A stretch of DNA of 10,651 bases from an uncultured Collinsella sp. (GTDB lineage Bacteria; Actinomycetota; Coriobacteriia; Coriobacteriales; Coriobacteriaceae), in assembly GCA_958348225.1 (NCBI GenBank), contig CATVYG010000047.1, positions 1 to 10,651 of the forward strand, given 5' to 3'. Position 1 is the stretch's first letter, and each line of letters begins with the position of its first letter. The position numbers and the translations under genes were made by a program. The notes beneath the pieces are model-generated. The model was not told the origin of the DNA and searched no databases. It saw nothing but the letters and a program-made list of their open reading frames with translations. This document shows positions 6,248-10,651 of the stretch, piece after piece.

Positions 6248-6970
6248 CTATTTCTCGTCCGACTTATCGGTCTTGGCCGGAACCTCGAAGCGATAGCCGA
6301 CACCATGGACGGTGTAGAGCCACTTGGGCTTCTTGGGATCATCGCCCAGCTTGGCGCGAAGATTCTTCACGTGGCTATCGATGGTGCGCTCATAGCCCTC
6401 AAAGTCATACCCGAGCACTTTCTCGACCAGCTCCATGCGGTTATACACACGGCCGGGATGACGGGCAAGTGTGGTGAGCAGCTTGAACTCGGAAGCCGTC
6501 AGATCGACTTCCTTGCCCTCGACCAAGATCTTGTGGCCCGAGATATCGATGACCAGATCGCCGAAGTCGAGTACCTCGACGGCGGGCTCGTCGGCCTGAT
6601 GGGCACGGCGGAACAGAGCGCGAACGCGGGCGACGAGCTCGCGCGGCGAGAACGGCTTAATCAGATAGTCGTCGGCGCCGAGCTCAAGACCGATAATACG
6701 GTCCTCGATCTCGCCCTTAGCCGTCAGCATGATGATGGGGACATCCGAGGTATCGCGAATGGTGCGGCAAACGCGCTCGCCGGGGATCTTGGGGAGCATA
6801 AGGTCGAGCACGACCAGGTCGAACTGATGCTTCTCGAACTCCTCGATCGCGGACTGGCCGTCGCCGACGCCCACAACCCAGTAGCCTTCGCGCTCGAGAT
6901 AGGCAGCGACGGCGTCACGGATTGCCTTCTCATCCTCGACCAGCAGAATCTTTTTTGCATCTGAAGCCAT
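6248..6970 (-). CDS. OmpR-family response regulator
   Basis: Transcription factor with a receiver domain (about 5-120) and a winged-helix DNA-binding domain (about 134-230); 240 residues. Receiver residues are intact: the acidic pair E12-D13, phospho-acceptor D56 in LDLMLP, T83 and K105 in IKPF. The C-terminal domain ends in the typical LYTVHGVGYRFE. I place the start at the ATG at 6970, since AGGGGGG lies about seven bases upstream; a TTG at 6991 in the same frame would put that motif inside the gene. It is encoded directly before its sensor kinase with an 11-bp gap, so the two are cotranscribed. Its regulon cannot be deduced here; the lipoprotein gene just upstream is one candidate for linked control. 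Confidence 0.96.
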   Translation of the reverse strand: MASDAKKILLVEDEKAIRDAVAAYLEREGYWVVGVGDGQSAIEEFEKHQFDLVVLDLMLPKIPGERVCRTIRDTSDVPIIMLTAKGEIEDRIIGLELGADDYLIKPFSPRELVARVRALFRRAHQADEPAVEVLDFGDLVIDISGHKILVEGKEVDLTASEFKLLTTLARHPGRVYNRMELVEKVLGYDFEGYERTIDSHVKNLRAKLGDDPKKPKWLYTVHGVGYRFEVPAKTDKSDEK

Positions 6971-7025
6971 AACACGGCCCCCCTGTCTCAATTAGCTAAG
7001 AACAAGCCCATTTTAACGCACCTGA

Positions 7026-7064
7026 GCCCGCCAGATGCCGCTATGACGCGGCAGCTCGGCGGGC
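7026..7064. repeat. Long imperfect hairpin between the lipoprotein and response regulator genes
   Basis: GCCCGCC pairs with GGCGGGC at the base and TGCCGC with GCGGCA at the tip, with a bulge and one mismatch between and a GTCATA loop. No T-run follows on either strand, so it is not a classic Rho-independent terminator. It may limit read-through, stabilise the upstream mRNA end, or be part of a leader. It is the main feature of the 153-bp gap at 6971-7123; I see no strong promoter there. Confidence 0.6.
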
Positions 7065-7123
7065 GGTACTCACAATTACAACGCGTTTATTCCCCTGTTG
7101 GCGCCTTTTTAACCCCTCTAAGC

Positions 7124-8335
7124 TTAAAGAGAGAATAGGCGTGCAGTGACCGTCTCTGGTATACCCTGGCTGTTGCGCACCGTGGCGTACGTAAGGAATG
7201 AGTCCGATTTTCCCGCCGTAGCTGGATAATCGCCATACTCCAAAGCGCGGTCGGGCGACAGCAGCGAGCCATAGGTCTTGGCAGAGGTGTCGATCAGGAA
7301 ATGCGACGCCTGTACCTTAACAAGGTATTTATTCTTCTTGCCAGCCGCACATGCGAGCGGCTCGCGTGACAGGAAGAGGTACGGCCCTCCTTCATTACCG
7401 ATATACGTGCCCATATTGCCCAGGCTGCCCACGCCACTATAGGCCGCCTCGATAGAAAACACGAAGGTATCGCCCATATATACGGCCTCGAAAGGCAAAA
7501 CTGAAGAAGGAAGGACCAACTGGGCACGCTTGGTGTTGTTGCCGTCGGTCAGATCGATTGCCGTTATGCCGTAGTAGACGCCCTCGTCGTTGCGGACACG
7601 CGGCGAGATGGTCAAAATGCCGTCGCTCGCGCGCGGGGCCGATGCAAAGCGGCCCGTCGATTTCCAAATTGTCTCGGCCTTGGATTCATCAAGTGAGCGA
7701 CGATAGCAAAACGAATCGCTACTCGTTTTATTGCCACCTGCCGAGGGCATTTTATACCAGATGACTGATGACCCGAACGCCGTAAACAGCGGCGGATCAT
7801 AGTCCTTGCCACCTCGATCGAGCTCAACCACGTCGCCAGAGAGCGAAGCGCCCGACAGATTTTGACCGTAGAGCTTCCACGATGAATTGGCAAAGTTCAT
7901 CTCAACCCACGCGAATACGCTGTCGCCGGCACGGACATCGTAGAATGCATATCCCGTGCCCTCGATAGGATCCTCGATTAATGTGGTAAGCGAGCCATCG
8001 CCCAGGTTGAGCACACCGAGTGTGTTGGCGTGCAGTGCCGATGCGGGCGCCATCATCGCCGCGGCGTAATCGCCGTCGCAGTAGTACAGCAGCGTACCCA
8101 GAGGCAGCGTCCATGACGCCGCCGGCTCAAGATCGATGTCGACTGCCTCGTACTCATCCGTAATCGAGATGATTTTGGAATCATCCTTGATAACCTGCGG
8201 CTCGCCGGCGGCATCATCGCTGGTGCCCGTTTTTTTCGAGCATCCGGCAAGCACCGTGGCAGCGCCCGCGGCAGCCCCACCGAGTACAAAGCCGCGACGC
8301 GATATTCCGTTCTTGATGTGATCGGCGATACCCAT
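7124..8335 (-). CDS. Tat-exported lipoprotein of unknown function, possibly a beta-propeller
   Basis: This 403-residue protein carries a twin-arginine signal (SRRGF, R13-R14), a hydrophobic Ala/Gly stretch, and a lipobox LAGC with the lipidated Cys at 32. The mature protein should therefore be folded in the cytoplasm, exported by Tat and anchored outside. After a Ser/Asp-rich linker the rest is soluble and rich in beta-prone and aromatic residues, with recurring blocks in which a short aromatic strand leads to Asp/Gly turns. This suggests a propeller of the YVTN/TolB kind, but I recognise no family. The ATG overlaps the TSCPD stop as TAATG, so translation is coupled. A two-component pair follows after 153 bp, which makes an accessory sensing role possible but unproven. 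Confidence 0.85.
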   Translation of the reverse strand: MGIADHIKNGISRRGFVLGGAAAGAATVLAGCSKKTGTSDDAAGEPQVIKDDSKIISITDEYEAVDIDLEPAASWTLPLGTLLYYCDGDYAAAMMAPASALHANTLGVLNLGDGSLTTLIEDPIEGTGYAFYDVRAGDSVFAWVEMNFANSSWKLYGQNLSGASLSGDVVELDRGGKDYDPPLFTAFGSSVIWYKMPSAGGNKTSSDSFCYRRSLDESKAETIWKSTGRFASAPRASDGILTISPRVRNDEGVYYGITAIDLTDGNNTKRAQLVLPSSVLPFEAVYMGDTFVFSIEAAYSGVGSLGNMGTYIGNEGGPYLFLSREPLACAAGKKNKYLVKVQASHFLIDTSAKTYGSLLSPDRALEYGDYPATAGKSDSFLTYATVRNSQGIPETVTARLFSL

Positions 8336-8598
8336 TAGGCGATCTCGGTGCGAGCGGCCTCGATAGCGCGTGTAAGCTGGTCGGCGCAGGAGGTCTTTTT
8401 CATACCGCAGGTATTACCGGCGAGAACCTCGATTACGCGATCGGCAGGAGCGCCCTCGACCAGCTTGGAGATAGCCTTGAGATTGCCGTCGCAGCCGCCG
8501 GTAAACTCAACGCCCATCACCTTGTTGCCGTCATCGGAAAGATCAAGGTGAATATTGCGAGCACACACGCCCTGAGGCTTGTAATCAAACGAAATCAT
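8335..8598 (-). CDS. TIGR03905-type TSCPD domain protein
   Basis: An 87-residue cytosolic protein that matches the small stand-alone TSCPD family in length and pattern: YKPQGVCAR near the N-terminus, VEFTGGCDGNLKAISKLVEG in the middle (30-49), and the name-giving motif near 69-73, here TSCAD rather than TSCPD. Four cysteines (12, 36, 64, 71) fall at positions typically conserved, suggesting metal or redox chemistry. The same domain occurs at the C-terminus of some B12-dependent ribonucleotide reductases; the role of the small form is not known to me. AGAGGGG lies about six bases before the ATG. It is first in an operon with the lipoprotein gene, whose start overlaps its stop by one base. Confidence 0.9.
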   Translation of the reverse strand: MISFDYKPQGVCARNIHLDLSDDGNKVMGVEFTGGCDGNLKAISKLVEGAPADRVIEVLAGNTCGMKKTSCADQLTRAIEAARTEIA

Positions 8599-8632
8599 GC
8601 GATCCCCTCTCAGAATGTTATTCGAGACGACT

Positions 8633-8659
8633 ATTATCCCCGTCTTTCCCTAAATGCAA
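8633..8659 (-). promoter_or_regulatory. Candidate promoter of the TSCPD-lipoprotein operon
   Basis: On the minus strand TTGCAT (8654-8659) precedes GATAAT (8633-8638) by 15 bases; reading the -10 box as TAATAG two bases on gives the preferred 17. The leader would be about 30 bases. Confidence 0.5.
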
Positions 8660-8662
8660 CGA

Positions 8663-8700
8663 GGCGCTTTGCCGGCAACACACATTACCAGCAAAGCGCC
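8663..8700 (-). terminator. Strong hairpin after purB without a T-run
   Basis: GGCGCTTTGC and GCAAAGCGCC form a perfect 10-bp stem around an 18-base loop, about 27 bp after the purB stop. On the minus strand the downstream sequence is CTCGTTGCATTT, not a T-run, although four to five T precede the stem. It probably ends or protects the purB transcript, but it is not a canonical terminator. It adjoins the next promoter. Confidence 0.5.
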
Positions 8701-8726
8701 CTAAAAAGCTAACGTTATGCCCGAAC

Positions 8727-10073
8727 CTACTCGAAGCTCAGCTGCTCCAGACGATCAAAGACCGTGTCGATACGGGTGAGGAAGTCCCACGGATCAAAGA
8801 TCTCGTCGAGCTTCTCCTGACTGACGGTGCAGCGCGGGTCGGCCTCGAGACGCTCCTTAAAGGTGGGGCCGGAGACACAATCCTGTACCTCGTGCCAGGT
8901 TGCCATAGCGTTCTCCTGCACAATGGCGTACGCGTCCTCGCGGGTGATGCCCGTGTCGACGAGGGCGAGCAGTACCTTGGAAGAGAAGATGAGGCCGCGG
9001 GTCTTATTGAGGTTGGCCATCATGCGGGCGGGATACAGCTGCAGGCCGTCGATAACGCGGATGAGGCACTGGAACATGTGGTCGAGGGCGATGAAGCTAT
9101 CGGCCTGGGCGACGCGCTCGGCAGAGGAGTGCGAAATGTCACGCTCGTGCCACAGGGCGACGTTATCGAAGGCAACCTGGGCGTTGGACTTCACGACGCG
9201 CGACAGACCGCAGACTTTCTCCATGGTGATGGGGTTGCGCTTGTGCGGCATGGCTGAGCTGCCCTTTTGGCCCTTACGGAACGGCTCCTCGGCCTCGAGC
9301 GTATCAGTCTTCTGCAGATTGCGGACCTCGGTAGCGATGCGCTCACAGGTGGCCGCTGTAGTGGCAAGCACGCCGGCAAGGTAGGCATGGTGATCGCGGC
9401 TGATGACCTGCGTGGACAGAGGATCGTGGACCAGGCCCAGGTGCTCGCAGACGTACTCCTCGACGAACGGCTCGATGGAGCTGTACGTGCCGACAGCGCC
9501 TGAGATGGCACCGAAGGCAACATTCTTGCGGGCGTCCTCAAGACGATCCAGATCGCGCTTGAGCTCCCAGGCCCAAGAGCCAAACTTCATGCCGAAGGTC
9601 ATCGGCTCGGCGTGGATGCCATGAGTGCGGCCGGCACAGAGCGTGTTGCGCTCCTCAAAGGCGCGACGCTTGCAAATCTCGCCGAGCTTCTTGACGTCCT
9701 CGATGATCAGGTCGCAGGCCTGGGTGAGCTGGTAGCACAGGGCCGTGTCGCCCAGATCCGAGCTGGTCATGCCATAGTGAACCCAGCGGCTGGGCTTGGG
9801 GTCGCCCTCGGGAACATCGGCATCGATGTATTCCTTCATGTTGGTCAGGAAGGCAATGACGTCGTGGCGCGTGACTTCCTCGATCTCATCGACCTTCGCC
9901 TTCTCAAAGTTGGCATGGTCGCGGATCCACTGGGCCTCGTCTTTGGAAATACCGATCTTGCCGAGCTCCGCCTGGGCCTCGCAGGCCAGAACCTCGATCT
10001 CCTGCCAAATGGCGTACTTGTTCTCGAGGGAGAAGATGTGTCCCATCTCCGGGCGGGTATAGCGATCGATCAT
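8727..10073 (-). CDS. purB: Adenylosuccinate lyase
   Basis: Cytosolic homotetrameric lyase of the fumarase/aspartase superfamily. It splits SAICAR to AICAR and fumarate, and adenylosuccinate to AMP and fumarate. It has 448 residues, within the family range. Visible motifs are TRHDVIAF (catalytic-region His about 70), HYGMTSSDLGDTA, GRTHGIHAEPMTFG with histidines near 151 and 154, and the superfamily signature GSSAMPHKRNP (about 271-281) carrying the catalytic serine loop. The frame extends upstream to 10139, but the ATG at 10073 has AAGGAG five bases before it and begins MIDRYTRPEM, as PurB proteins do. It acts on the product of purC, encoded about 4 kb downstream on the same strand but in a separate unit. 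Confidence 0.97.
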   Translation of the reverse strand: MIDRYTRPEMGHIFSLENKYAIWQEIEVLACEAQAELGKIGISKDEAQWIRDHANFEKAKVDEIEEVTRHDVIAFLTNMKEYIDADVPEGDPKPSRWVHYGMTSSDLGDTALCYQLTQACDLIIEDVKKLGEICKRRAFEERNTLCAGRTHGIHAEPMTFGMKFGSWAWELKRDLDRLEDARKNVAFGAISGAVGTYSSIEPFVEEYVCEHLGLVHDPLSTQVISRDHHAYLAGVLATTAATCERIATEVRNLQKTDTLEAEEPFRKGQKGSSAMPHKRNPITMEKVCGLSRVVKSNAQVAFDNVALWHERDISHSSAERVAQADSFIALDHMFQCLIRVIDGLQLYPARMMANLNKTRGLIFSSKVLLALVDTGITREDAYAIVQENAMATWHEVQDCVSGPTFKERLEADPRCTVSQEKLDEIFDPWDFLTRIDTVFDRLEQLSFE

Positions 10074-10117
10074 AGCGGCTCCTTTTTGGTTATTGGCACG
10101 TTGGTCGTAACCCAACC

Positions 10118-10123
10118 ATTGTA
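10118..10123 (-). promoter_or_regulatory. Candidate -10 box of purB
   Basis: TACAAT on the minus strand, about 45 bp before the purB ATG. No good -35 box sits 16-18 bases upstream. The leader contains a small inverted repeat (GTTGG / CCAAC), too short to call a riboswitch or operator. Confidence 0.4.
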
Positions 10124-10175
10124 CCGTGCGCAGGTGCAAGTATGGGCAGCAGGCATTAACCTAACATTTTGGAAT

Positions 10176-10227
10176 TGGAGCGGGCATGGGGACGTCCGCG
10201 TATTTGCTTCGCAAATACGCACCGGCT
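10176..10227. repeat. Outer copy of a 52-bp repeat: tRNA-Gly 3' end fragment plus hairpin
   Basis: Matches 10307-10358 at 49 of 52 positions. It starts with a slightly decayed complement of the tRNA-Gly 3' end including CCA and continues into a perfect 9-bp stem hairpin, GCGTATTTG-CTTCG-CAAATACGC, at 10198-10220. After 10227 similarity to the second copy stops. It looks like an older truncated round of the same module. The 79 bp between copies (10228-10306) hold no feature I can name. Confidence 0.85.
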
Positions 10228-10306
10228 TCAGTGGCATACCGAGATCCGGGGAAGTGTGGGAGCAAAGCAGGCTGAATCTACCATTCCCGAAATCTTCCTT
10301 GCTCCA

Positions 10307-10324
10307 TGGAGCGGGCAACGGGAC
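10307..10324 (-). pseudogene. Duplicated 3' end of tRNA-Gly
   Basis: Eighteen bases identical to 10498-10515, the CCA end, acceptor 3' strand and T-stem 3' strand of the intact tRNA-Gly; the base before also matches. Identity ends inside the T arm, just as at the tRNA-Lys fragment. Confidence 0.8.
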
Positions 10325-10443
10325 GTCTGCGTATTTGCTTCGCAAATACGCACCGGCTGCGGTCGCCTATCGGCGACCTTGCCTGCTCGCTATAAACGCT
10401 TCGCGTTTATTTAACGCTCGCACCCTGTCGGGTTCGAGTCCCG
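10325..10443. repeat. Hairpin-array module beside tRNA-Gly
   Basis: Three perfect hairpins in a row: a 9-bp stem with loop CTTCG at 10329-10351, GGTCGCC-TATC-GGCGACC at 10361-10378, and ATAAACG-CTTCG-CGTTTAT at 10392-10410. The array ends at a well-formed T-arm on the plus strand (TCGGG-TTCGAGT-CCCGG, about 10428-10444), opposite in orientation to tRNA-Gly. Layout and linkers match the tRNA-Lys module. No coding capacity is visible. Confidence 0.8.
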
Positions 10444-10454
10444 GCACTTTATTG

Positions 10455-10487
10455 AAAAAGGCACGGTAACGAAACGTTACCGTGCCT
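10455..10487 (-). terminator. Rho-independent terminator of tRNA-Gly
   Basis: On the minus strand a perfect 13-bp stem starting AGGCACGG, with a three-base loop, is followed by TTTT. It begins 10 bases after the encoded CCA. Confidence 0.9.
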
Positions 10488-10497
10488 GAAATTCGAA

Positions 10498-10572
10498 TGG
10501 AGCGGGCAACGGGACTCGAACCCGCGAGTGTCAGCTTGGGAAGCTGATGCCTTACCACTTGGCGATGCCCGC
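10498..10572 (-). tRNA. tRNA-Gly (anticodon CCC)
   Basis: The cloverleaf is complete on the minus strand: acceptor GCGGGCA / TGCCCGC, discriminator T with encoded CCA, anticodon arm TCAGC-TTCCCAA-GCTGA, and T arm GCGGG-TTCGAGT-CCCGT. CCA is genome-encoded here, unlike in the tRNA-Lys of this window. Confidence 0.97.
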
Positions 10573-10585
10573 ATATGTGGGGGAT

Positions 10586-10615
10586 AGTATAACGCGGTTG
10601 TCTTGTTCGATACAA
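10586..10615 (-). promoter_or_regulatory. Promoter of tRNA-Gly
   Basis: On the minus strand TTGTAT (10610-10615), 18 bases, then TATACT (10586-10591), which is 13 bases before the tRNA 5' end. The -10 box is a good match, the -35 box moderate. Confidence 0.6.
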
Positions 10616-10651
10616 GGGTGTCGATGCTTGTTTTAGCTGTGGAGAATCGTT

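Noticed and set aside
1929..6964. Long plus-strand open frames (about 1929-3038, 3578-4663, 4593-5969, 6230-6964)
   Set aside because: Each lies opposite a well-supported gene and gives low-complexity, Arg/Gly/Val-rich sequence without motifs or ribosome binding sites. They are by-products of GC-rich codon use.
10074..10125. A purine riboswitch or PurR-type operator upstream of purB
   Set aside because: The leader is about 40 bases, too short for a purine riboswitch, and I see no recognisable operator.
10258..10306. tRNA-like remnant on the plus strand with GGAGCAA / TTGCTCC as acceptor stem and a following A
   Set aside because: Only 33 bases lie between the arms, with no recognisable T or anticodon arm. 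A 7-bp inverted repeat next to a CCA-like end is not enough.
10301..10312. Perfect 12-bp palindrome GCTCCATGGAGC as an operator
   Set aside because: Half of it is the copied tRNA-Gly CCA end, so the symmetry most likely arises where the fragment joins flanking sequence.
10388..10450. A genuine plus-strand tRNA ending at the T-arm at 10428-10444
   Set aside because: The T arm is good, but no matching acceptor 5' strand, D arm or anticodon loop is present; the preceding hairpins do not fit a cloverleaf.

Overview
The window is about 10.6 kb of a fairly GC-rich bacterial chromosome. Every convincing gene lies on the minus strand. Protein style (Tat lipoprotein, OmpR-type two-component pair, long-form PurC, M29 aminopeptidase, TSCPD protein) and base composition suggest an actinobacterial gut commensal of the Coriobacteriia, most like Collinsella. 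That placement is inference from recall, not from a database search.

Layout in transcription order (right to left): tRNA-Gly(CCC) with its own promoter and terminator; a repeat region of tRNA-Gly 3' end fragments and strong short hairpins (10176-10443); purB; a small operon of a TSCPD protein and a Tat-exported lipoprotein whose stop and start codons overlap; an OmpR-family response regulator and its sensor kinase; purC directly abutting a two-helix membrane protein and closed by a terminator; an M29 metallo-aminopeptidase; tRNA-Lys(TTT) with promoter and terminator; a second hairpin module with a tRNA-Lys 3' end fragment (1438-1568); then an AT-richer segment with a TraX-family membrane protein, a probable broken ORF and a 55-56 bp repeat that also occurs beside tRNA-Lys. 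Bases 1-266 hold only a possible partial gene.

PurC and PurB catalyse consecutive steps of IMP synthesis (CAIR + Asp to SAICAR, then SAICAR to AICAR + fumarate); PurB also makes AMP from adenylosuccinate. The two-component pair and lipoprotein between them are probably envelope sensing functions, with no visible link to purine synthesis.

The most unusual content is the pair of hairpin modules downstream of two unrelated tRNA genes. They share layout and spacer motifs, their stem sequences differ yet stay self-complementary, and each is bounded by T-arm sequence: on one side a duplicated 3' end of the neighbouring tRNA, on the other an oppositely oriented T-arm. This looks like a family of small tRNA-associated elements under structural constraint. 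I know of no described family that matches, and the TraX segment may have entered through such a site.
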